NCBI GenBank assembly: GCA_035247945.1
Contig: DATFHX010000006.1
Location: 1 to 39,175, forward strand
From: DATFHX01 sp035247945
GTDB taxonomy: Bacteria; Patescibacteriota; Saccharimonadia; Saccharimonadales; Saccharimonadaceae
DNA length: 39,175 nucleotides
Reading direction: 5' to 3'
A model generated the notes under the pieces. That model saw only the letters and a list, made by a program, of their open reading frames with translations. It did not search any database and had not been told where the DNA came from. This document shows, piece by piece, positions 8,010 to 15,299 of this stretch; the stretch's first letter is position 1; the number at the start of each line of letters is the position of its first letter. A program made the translations under genes and the position numbers.

Positions 8010-9296
8010 ATGTTTGTTGATACAGCGAAAGTATTTATCTCTGCGGGAAATGGCGGCAATGGTGCGGTTAGTTTTCGACATGAGATTTATGTTGATAAGG
8101 GCGGACCAGATGGTGGTGATGGTGGTAAAGGTGGTGACGTCGTATTTGAAGCGACGGAAAACCTCAACACTCTAATCGATTTCCGCTACAAGCCGGAGCT
8201 CAAGGCCGAGGCTGGTCAGCATGGCTCAAAGCGTAATCGTCGTGGACGCTCAGGCAGGGATGCTATTATTAAGGTCCCTATGGGAACAATCGTCCGACGG
8301 AATGGTGAAATCATCGCAGATCTTACGGAGAATGGACAGCGTGTCGTGATTGCCAACGGCGGTGACGGTGGCTTTGGTAACGCTCACTTTAAATCATCGG
8401 TACGCCAGACTCCACGCATGGCGGAGCTTGGCGAGCAAGGTGACACCTTTGAAGCTGAGCTTGAACTCAAGCTTCTCGCTGATGTGGGTCTTGTTGGCTT
8501 TCCAAATGCAGGTAAATCAACCTTCTTATCAGTCGTAAGTAATGCACGTCCGGAGATCGCAAACTATGCATTCACGACATTAACGCCAAATCTTGGTGTG
8601 GCCGACATTGACGATGGAAGCCTTCTTATAGCTGACATCCCTGGGCTTATTGAAGGTGCCAGTGAAGGAAAGGGGCTTGGCGATGCATTCCTTCGTCATG
8701 TCGAACGTACCGCAGTGCTTCTTCACCTTATTGATATCTATAGCGACGATGTGGCTGCGAGCTACAAGACGATCCGGACTGAACTTAAACAGTATAGTGC
8801 GGAGCTAGCTACGCGACCAGAGGTTATTGCCCTCACGAAAGCCGAGGGTCTTGATGATGAAATTATTAAGATGCAGACAGACGCAGTACGTGCGGTTGCT
8901 GGAAAAGACGCAGTTATTCATGTTATTTCCGCGAGTGCCCACCAGGGTCTTATCGAGGTACTTCGAGATCTCCGTGTGCGCGTAAACGAGGCACGTGCGC
9001 TGCAACATGAAATTGATGCAACAGATGAGGGTGATATGCCAGTCATTCGTCTCAGCGGACAGCAAGAAGCTGAAGCATGGTTTGTTGACCGAGATGATGA
9101 GGGTGTATTTACTGTTCGTGGCGATAAAATCGAGAAGTTTGCAAGGCGTACGAACTTTGATAACTACGAAGGTGTTAATCGGCTTCGGGATATCATGAAG
9201 AAGCTCGGTATTACTCATGAACTGACTCGCATGGGTGCAACAGGTGAGAGTATTATTAGTATTGATAGCCACGAATTTACACTTCTTGAGCAATAG
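8010..9296 (+). CDS. obgE: GTPase Obg/CgtA
   Basis: A 428-residue essential GTPase linked to 50S ribosome assembly. The Gly-rich Obg fold occupies residues 1-158 (GGPDGGDGGKGGDV, GFGNAHFKSS). The G domain has G1 GFPNAGKST (about 162-170), the switch II element DIPGLIEGA (about 209) and G4 LTKAE (about 273). A C-terminal OCT domain is present (WFVDRDDEGVFTVRGDKIEKF onward, from about residue 357). Length and order match the classical three-domain Obg. It is monocistronic, with its own near-leaderless promoter. Confidence 0.97.
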   Translation: MFVDTAKVFISAGNGGNGAVSFRHEIYVDKGGPDGGDGGKGGDVVFEATENLNTLIDFRYKPELKAEAGQHGSKRNRRGRSGRDAIIKVPMGTIVRRNGEIIADLTENGQRVVIANGGDGGFGNAHFKSSVRQTPRMAELGEQGDTFEAELELKLLADVGLVGFPNAGKSTFLSVVSNARPEIANYAFTTLTPNLGVADIDDGSLLIADIPGLIEGASEGKGLGDAFLRHVERTAVLLHLIDIYSDDVAASYKTIRTELKQYSAELATRPEVIALTKAEGLDDEIIKMQTDAVRAVAGKDAVIHVISASAHQGLIEVLRDLRVRVNEARALQHEIDATDEGDMPVIRLSGQQEAEAWFVDRDDEGVFTVRGDKIEKFARRTNFDNYEGVNRLRDIMKKLGITHELTRMGATGESIISIDSHEFTLLEQ

Positions 9297-9330
9297 ACTC
9301 TCTTTTTATTATAAAAGCCCTAAAATATTG

Positions 9331-9359
9331 TTGACATAACGTATCTATTGTGATAATAT
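9331..9359 (+). promoter_or_regulatory. Strong consensus promoter of the GC-rich structured locus
   Basis: Perfect TTGACA (9331-9336), exactly 17 bp, then TAATAT (9354-9359); GATAAT at 9352 is an overlapping alternative -10. The predicted start is near 9366. It is the best promoter in the window and no recognisable protein gene follows it. Confidence 0.75.
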
Positions 9360-9389
9360 AAATAAGTTGCTATACAGGTGTGGTTTTAA

Positions 9390-9429
9390 TTGACCCCTGA
9401 ATAAGTACATTGACAACTGAATATTTACT
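9390..9429 (+). repeat. Tandem imperfect 20-bp direct repeat
   Basis: TTGACCCCTGAATAAGTACA (9390-9409) and TTGACAACTGAATATTTACT (9410-9429) agree at 15 of 20 positions. The second copy is also the left arm of the inverted repeat that closes the GC-rich locus. Confidence 0.6.
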
Positions 9430-9430
9430 T
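9411..9430 (+). repeat. Left arm of inverted repeat flanking the GC-rich locus
   Basis: TGACAACTGAATATTTACTT is matched by the reverse complement of 10154-10171 (TGACACTGATATTTACTT): 18 matching positions and two single-base gaps. It could be a closing helix of an RNA or the end of an inserted element. Confidence 0.6.
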
Positions 9431-9664
9431 CATGTTTGTCGTGGATTACTGTGTATTTATCAAAGTACATGAGTAACCCACGACAAACACACGGACATGC
9501 CGTCCGCGAGTGTTGTCGTGCCATGGGAGAAATGTCAACCAAGGAGGCTGTGTGCCCCGCTACACCGCAGGCTTCATCGAAGCCTAGGGCACCCTGCGGA
9601 CAACGCCCCCGCTCACTGTTCATCCCCACCGGCAGACGCCGGATATCTGAGAGGACATCCTCAC

Positions 9665-9760
9665 ATGTACGACCTGAGTACCGAGGGCTACAGCGGCCCC
9701 ACCTTCGCCCACACGTATGTGATCCACAGCACCGCGAACATCGCCGGCCGCCGCCACTGA
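9665..9760 (+). CDS. Possible 31-residue small protein inside the GC-rich locus
   Basis: ATG at 9665 is preceded by GAGAGGA at about 9-nt spacing. The product begins MYDLSTEGYSGPTFAH and ends AGRRH. Amino-acid composition is natural and third positions are almost all G or C, but in a stretch of about 70% GC that is weak evidence. Its Shine-Dalgarno can fold with CCTC just before the ATG. I recognise no family. It may be a genuine peptide, a leader, or chance. Confidence 0.3.
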   Translation: MYDLSTEGYSGPTFAHTYVIHSTANIAGRRH

Positions 9761-9810
9761 CCCGTGGACGGCCCGCTTCATCTGCGACACCTGAGAAGGA
9801 GGTGCGCCAC

Positions 9811-9837
9811 ATGGCGCTCCTGAGACCCGAGGGGTGA
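9811..9837 (+). CDS. Possible 8-residue peptide with a near-perfect ribosome-binding site
   Basis: AGAAGGAGGTG followed by ATG at 9811 with ideal spacing; the product is MALLRPEG. The stop overlaps the hairpin AGGGGTgacACCCCCT. A candidate leader peptide within the structured locus; coding status is unproven. Confidence 0.25.
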   Translation: MALLRPEG

Positions 9838-10153
9838 CACCCCCTCCGCGTCCCAGTCAGTCGCCGCGGTTCAGAACACTCCAGCCGGAGTCGGTTCTGA
9901 GGCGCGGTCCAACTCATCTGCCAGAGAACGGAACGGTCGACCTCCGTGACCCGCCAGCCGGCGGCAAGGACGGGGGAGTGACGTGCGAACGCACGCCGCT
10001 ACCACCTGACTCCTGTGGAGTCTCACCGCAGCGCCTGGTCACCCCGCGATGGCCCGAGCCGATGGCTACCATCGCCGCGTGCAGGCTGCGGTTCGCCCGA
10101 CCGGGCGCCACTACGTACAAGACGGTACGTGTGGCGCCCGGCGGGCACCCGAA

Positions 10154-10171
10154 AAGTAAATATCAGTGTCA
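10154..10171 (+). repeat. Right arm of inverted repeat flanking the GC-rich locus
   Basis: AAGTAAATATCAGTGTCA, the partner of 9411-9430. It marks the abrupt return from GC-rich to AT-rich sequence. Confidence 0.6.
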
Positions 10172-10173
10172 GA

Positions 10174-10205
10174 CGCCACCCAACTTGGGTGGCTTTTCCT
10201 TTTTC
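10174..10205 (+). terminator. Intrinsic terminator of the GC-rich locus
   Basis: GCCACCC and GGGTGGC form a hairpin (about 10175-10193) followed by TTTTCCTTTTT. Confidence 0.85.
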
Positions 10206-10208
10206 TGC

Positions 10209-10214
10209 TATGAT
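10209..10214 (+). promoter_or_regulatory. -10 box of sbcB
   Basis: TATGAT ends 8 nt before ATG 10223, implying a leader of about 2 nt. Confidence 0.5.
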
Positions 10215-10222
10215 GGGGAGTA

Positions 10223-11641
10223 ATGGCACAAACTTTCTTTTTTTATGACCTAGAGACCAGTGGACTTGATGCGAGGCACTCACGCATTATGCAGTTTGCG
10301 GGTATTCGCACTGATCTCGATATGAATCCTATCGGTGAACCGTATAATATACTCGTAAAGTTACCCGATGATACGCTTCCAAGTCCTGAAGCGCTAATGG
10401 TGACTGGGATTACACCACAGCAGACCCAAATGGATGGGCTAACAGAGGCGGAGTTTGCATCACTTCTTCATAATGAGATCTTTACAAAAGATACGGTTGT
10501 CGTTGGATTTAATAATATTCGTTTTGACGATGAATTTATTCGTCATCTATTTTGGCGCACGTTCCGTGACCCATATGAATGGGCGTGGAAGGATGGACGT
10601 TCGAGATGGGACCTTCTTGACGTTGTTCGCCTGACGAGAGCGCTTCGCCCGGAAGGCATCGAGTGGCCCGTCGTTGATGGTAAGGCGTCGAATCGTCTCG
10701 AACTTCTCACTAAGATGAATGGGATCGATCACTTTAAAGCGCATGACGCGCTAAGTGATGTTGAAGCGCTTATTGCAGTGACAAAGCTTATTAAAGAGAA
10801 ACAGCCTAAGTTATTTGAATATCTCCTCGCAATGCGAGATAAGAATAAGATCAAGCAGCTCATCAATCTTGAAGATAAAGCTCCCTTTGTGTATACGAGT
10901 GGGCGGTACGATAGTGCGTATCATAAGACAACACTGGCATTTCCCCTTGCGCCCGGAAAGAATGGAAATGTTGTTGTCTATGATCTTCGGCACGATCCAT
11001 CCCAGTTGATTAATCTTTCTCCTAAAGAGCTTGCAAAAAAGCTCTACACGCCTTGGGAGGAACGGAAAAAAGAAGGGTTCGTTGCACTTCCTGTAAAGGA
11101 GATGCAGTATAACCGTGCCCCTGCAGTAGCACCCGCGGGTGTGCTCGAACAAAATAATGGCTGGGAACGAGTTGGACTTGACCCAGACGTAATTAAAAAA
11201 CACCAGGATATCCTCCTGGGTGCCCCTCATTTTGCTGAGAACATTCGCTCACTTTTTGAATCACGTCCTGAATTCAAAAAATCTCCGCATGTCGAAGCAC
11301 AGCTTTACGACGGTTTTCTGAATGACAGAGATCGTACGCACGTTGAGCTGATACGAAATGCAAATGAACATGATTTATCTCGGTTGCAACCTGAGTTTGT
11401 TGACGAGCGTCTCTCTCCGCTTCTCCTTCGCTATAAGGCGAGGAATTATCCGAGCGCGCTAAGTGAAGATGAGGCGCGTACATGGGAATCGTGGCGAGCG
11501 GAGTATGTAAACGCGCAGCTTCCGGGCTTTATGAAGTCACTGCAAAGATTGGCGGCTACGCAGCGTGATGAGGCCAAGCAGTTTATTTTGCAGGAACTAC
11601 AGCTCTGGGCTGAGAGTATCGTCTCTACGGGTGCTGAGTAG
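10223..11641 (+). CDS. sbcB: Exodeoxyribonuclease I
   Basis: A 472-residue 3'-5' exonuclease of single-stranded DNA, of the DEDDh family. ExoI motif FFFYDLETSG (residues 5-14) gives the first acidic pair, GFNNIRFDDEF (about 94-104) the second Asp, and HDALSDVEAL (about 173-182) the His/Asp of ExoIII. The family-specific SH3-like and helical extension follows (HKTTLAFPLAP, VVYDLRHDP, LYTPWEERKK). Length matches the E. coli enzyme. It is monocistronic, with a near-leaderless start, and converges on the small minus-strand membrane-protein gene 3 nt downstream. Confidence 0.95.
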   Translation: MAQTFFFYDLETSGLDARHSRIMQFAGIRTDLDMNPIGEPYNILVKLPDDTLPSPEALMVTGITPQQTQMDGLTEAEFASLLHNEIFTKDTVVVGFNNIRFDDEFIRHLFWRTFRDPYEWAWKDGRSRWDLLDVVRLTRALRPEGIEWPVVDGKASNRLELLTKMNGIDHFKAHDALSDVEALIAVTKLIKEKQPKLFEYLLAMRDKNKIKQLINLEDKAPFVYTSGRYDSAYHKTTLAFPLAPGKNGNVVVYDLRHDPSQLINLSPKELAKKLYTPWEERKKEGFVALPVKEMQYNRAPAVAPAGVLEQNNGWERVGLDPDVIKKHQDILLGAPHFAENIRSLFESRPEFKKSPHVEAQLYDGFLNDRDRTHVELIRNANEHDLSRLQPEFVDERLSPLLLRYKARNYPSALSEDEARTWESWRAEYVNAQLPGFMKSLQRLAATQRDEAKQFILQELQLWAESIVSTGAE

Positions 11642-11644
11642 CTA

Positions 11645-11947
11645 TTAAGAGGTTGCTTCGATTCGTTTGAAGCGACGAGATGGCATCCGCTTTTTATGAG
11701 CAGCGTGTTTTTTTGATGAACGCTTTGCTGTATGTCGCCGTACAATAGGCCGCACGACCATACGAAACAGGAACACCCAGAAGACGGCAAAGACAATCAT
11801 GAGCATCAGGACTGGCGGGACGCTGTAGGGTGTTCCTGGAATAGCACCGACCATGATGAACATGAGCAAAGAATCGATGACATCTGACTGGAAGAGGATG
11901 GCACACGTTAACAATCCGATGATGGTGAAAATCAATATTTTTTTCAT
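11645..11947 (-). CDS. Small basic-tailed membrane protein
   Basis: A 100-residue protein of unknown family. Two or three hydrophobic segments (MKKILIFTIIGLLTCAILF at 1-19, SLLMFIMVGAI near 26-36, VLMLMIVFAVFWVFLFRMVV near 46-65) precede a strongly basic C-terminal tail (about 66-95) rich in Arg, Lys and His. It has a good minus-strand promoter: TTGACA (plus 11987-11992), 17 bp, GATAAG (plus 11964-11969). It converges with sbcB across a 3-nt gap and shows no link to it. Confidence 0.6.
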   Translation of the reverse strand: MKKILIFTIIGLLTCAILFQSDVIDSLLMFIMVGAIPGTPYSVPPVLMLMIVFAVFWVFLFRMVVRPIVRRHTAKRSSKKHAAHKKRMPSRRFKRIEATS

Positions 11948-12107
11948 GTTTTTCTACTAAATTCTTATCACTTAATGTAGCATTCTTGTCAAAGTGATGC
12001 AAAGATAAGCACCATTGAAATTTTAAGTAATGAGAGGCGTTATTTTGCTTGAATGAAAGTGAGAAAAGGGTTAAGAGGGTATGTGGAAAAAGGAAGCGGT
12101 TTCGTGC

Positions 12108-12113
12108 TATAAT
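12108..12113 (+). promoter_or_regulatory. -10 box of uvrA
   Basis: TATAAT ends 8 nt before ATG 12122; no Shine-Dalgarno follows. This is one of the clearest near-leaderless starts here. Confidence 0.65.
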
Positions 12114-12121
12114 AAGGTGTC

Positions 12122-14935
12122 ATGCCAGAGGTAATTCGAGTCACCGGTGCAAGGGAGCACAACCTAAAGAATGTGAGCGTTGAGATACCACGCGATAAAT
12201 TAGTAGTGATTACGGGTTTGTCTGGAAGTGGAAAGTCTTCACTTGCTTTTGATACTATTTATGCCGAAGGTCAGCGGCGCTACGTTGAAAGTCTTAGTAG
12301 CTATGCTCGTCAATTCCTTGGCACTATGGATAAGCCGGATGTTGATCAGATCGAAGGGCTGAGTCCTGCAATTTCTATCGACCAGAAATCGACAAGCCGC
12401 AACCCGCGAAGTACGGTTGCGACGGTTACTGAAATCTACGATTATCTCCGTCTCCTCTACGCTCGAATTGGCGTTCCGCACTGTCCAGTGTGTGGTAAGC
12501 CTGTTTCACGTCGCACTCCTCAGGCGATTATTGATGAAATCATGAAGATTGAGTCGGGTACACGTCTCATGCTTCTCGCTCCCGTCGTGAAGGGGAAGAA
12601 GGGAGAGTTTGCGCATATTCCAGAACAATACCGCAGGCAGGGATTTGCACGTGCTCGGGTTGATGGCGTCGTGTATGCACTCGATGAATTTCCTGAACTT
12701 CAAAAAAGCTACAAGCACGACATAGAAATTGTTGTTGATCGTATTGCAATCACTCCGGAGATGATTGGACGTGTTACGCAATCGGTTGAGCAGGCGCTCG
12801 AGCTTGCAGACGGTGTTGTTGAGCTTCTGAATGCTGATACGGACGAAGTGACTGTTATGAGTCAGCGATACGCCTGTGTGGATCATCCGAATGAAGAGAT
12901 CCCTGAACTTGAACCACGCCTCTTTAGCTTCAACTCGCCCCAAGGTGCGTGTCCTGTGTGTACCGGACTAGGAAGTCGACTTGAGGTTGACCCGGAGCTT
13001 GTCTTCAACCCAAACCTGACGCTTGCAGAGGGTGCGATTCGCCCGTATAACCGCGTGAACAGTGACACCTGGTATATGAAGCGACTTGCTAAAGTTGCTG
13101 ACATTCACGGTTTTAGTCTCCACGTTCCTGTTAAGGAGCTCTCTGCAGAAGACCTTGATAAGATCCTGTATGGAACGGGAAATCGTAAATATACAGTTGA
13201 CCTTGGTGGGGGGCGAAGCTATGAATCGACCTTTGAGGGTGTAATTCCGAATCTCGAGCGTCGCCACAAGGAAACCGATAGCGAGTTCATGCGAAAGGAC
13301 ATCGAACGATTTATGCGTGAACGCAAGTGTCATACCTGCGGTGGCGCTCGTCTCAAGCCAGTTGTTCTTGCAGTGACCGTCCATGGCCTGAATATTATGG
13401 ACATCTGTAATCTTGGCGTTGATTCAGCACTTGATCTTTTTACTAATAATCTGCAGCTTACCGATCAGGAGCAGTTTATTGCACGTCAGATCGTAAAAGA
13501 GATTAGTGCCCGACTTGGCTTTATGAGCAATGTTGGGCTTAACTATCTTGAACTTGGTCGGGCGGCAAATACGCTCTCAGGTGGTGAGGCACAGCGTATT
13601 CGCCTTGCAACCCAAATTGGATCTGGGCTCCAGGGTGTACTCTATGTACTCGACGAGCCATCCATTGGACTCCACCAACGTGACAATGATCGACTCATTG
13701 CAACCTTGAAGCGACTTCGTGATCTCGGCAATACCGTCCTGGTAGTTGAACACGACGAGGATACGATTCGTGAAGCAGATTACCTTCTTGATATCGGTCC
13801 TGGCGCTGGCGTGAATGGTGGGAATGTTGTGGCTGCCGGTACGCCTGATCAGGTGGCCGAAAACCCTGACAGTGTGACAGGTAGGTACCTTGCGGGTACG
13901 GAGAAGATTGAAGTTCCCCGAAAGCGTCGTCAAATTGATACAGATCGCCACTTGGTGATTCGCGGAGCACGTGAGAACAACCTAAAGAATATTGACGTGA
14001 AGTTTCCACTTGGCGTCATGACGGTCGTGAGCGGTGTAAGCGGAAGTGGTAAATCGACACTTGTGAATGACATTCTTGCCAAAGAGCTTTCTGCACGTCT
14101 TCACCGCGCACAGGCGGTGCCTGGCGCGCATGAGAATATTGAGGGAATCAAGCACCTGGATAAGGCGATCATTATTGATCAATCCGCAATTGGCCGTACG
14201 CCGCGCTCTAACCCAGCAACATATACGGGCGTGTTTACACCTATTCGCGATCTTTTTGCGAGTACCCCAGAGGCAAATGTTCGAGGCTACAAGTCGGGTC
14301 GATTTAGCTTTAATGTTAAGGGTGGGCGCTGTGAGAACTGTCAGGGTGATGGTGTGATTAAGATCGAGATGCACTTCCTTCCTGATGTCTATGTCACCTG
14401 TGACGTGTGTAAAGGAAAACGCTACAACCGTGAAGCGCTTGAAATTAAATATAAGGACAAAACAATCAGTGATGTCCTTGAGATGACGGTTGAGCAGGCA
14501 GCTGAATTCTTTGCTAATGTGCCGGCGATCGCACGAAAAATGGATACTCTCGTTGACGTGGGACTCGGGTATATTCGACTTGGGCAGCCAGCTACGACAT
14601 TTAGCGGTGGTGAAGCGCAGCGTATCAAACTAGCTACGGAGCTATCAAGGCGTGCAACGGGAAAGACACTTTATATTCTTGATGAGCCAACCACAGGGCT
14701 TCATAGCGCCGATGTAAAGCGACTTCTCGGTATTCTGCAGAAACTCATTGAAGGTGGAAATAGTATGGTGATCATTGAGCATAATCTCGATGTTATTAAA
14801 TCAGCTGATCATGTTATTGATATGGGCCCAGAAGGTGGTCTCGGTGGGGGTACAGTTGTTGCCGAAGGAACTCCAGAAGCAATCGCAAAAGCTCCACAGT
14901 CGTTTACTGGTAAATATCTAAAACCATTACTCTAG
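12122..14935 (+). CDS. uvrA: Excinuclease ABC subunit A
   Basis: A 937-residue damage-recognition ATPase of nucleotide excision repair, acting with UvrB and with the UvrC encoded at 27428. Two ABC modules are complete: Walker A GLSGSGKSS (about 33-40) and GVSGSGKSTL (about 637-646), with signatures LSGGEAQRIRLA (about 485) and FSGGEAQRIKLA (about 827). Zinc modules are visible: CPVC (about 121), CHTC (about 403) and the CENC...CDVC finger (about 737-763). Full length, no anomaly. Its leaderless promoter is at 12108. Confidence 0.98.
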   Translation: MPEVIRVTGAREHNLKNVSVEIPRDKLVVITGLSGSGKSSLAFDTIYAEGQRRYVESLSSYARQFLGTMDKPDVDQIEGLSPAISIDQKSTSRNPRSTVATVTEIYDYLRLLYARIGVPHCPVCGKPVSRRTPQAIIDEIMKIESGTRLMLLAPVVKGKKGEFAHIPEQYRRQGFARARVDGVVYALDEFPELQKSYKHDIEIVVDRIAITPEMIGRVTQSVEQALELADGVVELLNADTDEVTVMSQRYACVDHPNEEIPELEPRLFSFNSPQGACPVCTGLGSRLEVDPELVFNPNLTLAEGAIRPYNRVNSDTWYMKRLAKVADIHGFSLHVPVKELSAEDLDKILYGTGNRKYTVDLGGGRSYESTFEGVIPNLERRHKETDSEFMRKDIERFMRERKCHTCGGARLKPVVLAVTVHGLNIMDICNLGVDSALDLFTNNLQLTDQEQFIARQIVKEISARLGFMSNVGLNYLELGRAANTLSGGEAQRIRLATQIGSGLQGVLYVLDEPSIGLHQRDNDRLIATLKRLRDLGNTVLVVEHDEDTIREADYLLDIGPGAGVNGGNVVAAGTPDQVAENPDSVTGRYLAGTEKIEVPRKRRQIDTDRHLVIRGARENNLKNIDVKFPLGVMTVVSGVSGSGKSTLVNDILAKELSARLHRAQAVPGAHENIEGIKHLDKAIIIDQSAIGRTPRSNPATYTGVFTPIRDLFASTPEANVRGYKSGRFSFNVKGGRCENCQGDGVIKIEMHFLPDVYVTCDVCKGKRYNREALEIKYKDKTISDVLEMTVEQAAEFFANVPAIARKMDTLVDVGLGYIRLGQPATTFSGGEAQRIKLATELSRRATGKTLYILDEPTTGLHSADVKRLLGILQKLIEGGNSMVIIEHNLDVIKSADHVIDMGPEGGLGGGTVVAEGTPEAIAKAPQSFTGKYLKPLL

Positions 14936-14972
14936 ACACTAGTAAAAAGCGCTTTGTCATACCTAAAAACAT

Positions 14973-14997
14973 CCCCTCTACCACGAGGGTAGAGGGG
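14973..14997 (-). terminator. Terminator hairpin between uvrA and an orphan gene
   Basis: CCCCTCTACC (14973-14982) pairs perfectly with GGTAGAGGGG (14988-14997). On the minus strand ATGTTTTTAGG follows, so it serves the orphan gene at 15014; it probably also stops uvrA transcripts. Confidence 0.8.
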
Positions 14998-15013
14998 TCG
15001 AACTGCATTGACG

Positions 15014-15214
15014 CTACTCTTCCACTTTGAAACTGTAGTCACTCAGGTCTTTGTGGGTAATCCTGAGGGACCCGAGCATGAGTACATACTCGAAGAAATC
15101 CGTGACGTCAGTGGTGGTTGTGAGTGGTTCACCTTCTCTGACCAGATGAAGCTTCTGGCCTGGTTGCAGCGCCTGGCGGGCTTCACGGTAGGCCGTCGCA
15201 TCGAGATGAGACAT
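15014..15214 (-). CDS. Orphan hypothetical protein, 66 residues (GC-rich cassette)
   Basis: An unknown small soluble protein beginning MSHLDATAYREARQALQ and ending SDYSFKVEE, acidic overall. ATG at 15214 is preferred because GAGGAG lies 6 nt upstream on the minus strand; a TTG at 15241 would extend it by nine residues. A minus-strand -10 (TATAGT, plus 15251-15256) gives a leader of about 30 nt. It shares its layout (minus strand, Shine-Dalgarno, perfect GC hairpin after the stop) with the orphan genes at 958, 1458 and 34435. Confidence 0.6.
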   Translation of the reverse strand: MSHLDATAYREARQALQPGQKLHLVREGEPLTTTTDVTDFFEYVLMLGSLRITHKDLSDYSFKVEE

Positions 15215-15277
15215 TCTCTGCTCCTCGAAAAGGGTGTACAATTCTTATGCACTATAACAACAAATCATAGCTACGTC

Positions 15278-15299
15278 AAATAGCTCAAGGAGGCTATTT
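15278..15299 (-). terminator. Weak hairpin after the DedA-family gene
   Basis: AAATAGC (15278-15284) pairs with GCTATTT (15293-15299), overlapping the last bases of the DedA gene region. The U-tract is short. Confidence 0.4.

Larger units (their letters stand above)
9366..10200 (+). ncRNA. Candidate large structured RNA, about 830 nt, unknown class
   Basis: Between obgE and sbcB lies a 926-bp stretch (9297-10222) with no convincing protein gene. It starts with a strong promoter (9331-9359), is very GC-rich (9721-9780 is about 72% GC) and is packed with perfect hairpins: 9433-9450/9472-9489; 9565-9570/9594-9599 with inner 9571-9575/9579-9583; 9629-9633/9638-9642; 9864-9868/9903-9907 with inner 9871-9877/9894-9900 and 9878-9882/9887-9891; 9951-9955/9960-9964; 10060-10065/10069-10074; and 10101-10118/10125-10141 (17 bp with one bulge). 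Two hairpins share an AGCC loop. An imperfect inverted repeat (9411-9430 with 10154-10171) could close the whole body, and an intrinsic terminator follows. I saw no tmRNA, RNase P or SRP RNA signature. It might instead be a cluster of tiny peptides or a decayed mobile element. Confidence 0.5.

Noticed and set aside
9345..9917. A 190-codon minus-strand open frame across the GC-rich locus
   Set aside because: Low-complexity Arg/Gly/Cys composition, runs through the promoter region and the major hairpins, and has no ribosome-binding site.
9366..10200. tmRNA, RNase P RNA, SRP RNA or rRNA fragment
   Set aside because: None of the remembered invariant sequences (tmRNA acceptor/T-arm with CCA, RNase P P4 core, SRP GNAR loop region) could be found.
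9366..10200. Retron non-coding RNA, suggested by the flanking inverted repeat
   Set aside because: No reverse transcriptase gene is encoded beside it; the neighbours are obgE and sbcB with clear own functions.
9834..10223. A 129-codon plus-strand open frame, and a shorter GTG 9978 version with AAGGA upstream
   Set aside because: It reads through the intrinsic terminator at 10174-10205 and the sbcB -10 box, and is Pro-rich with no recognisable domain; high GC at third positions is expected in any frame here.
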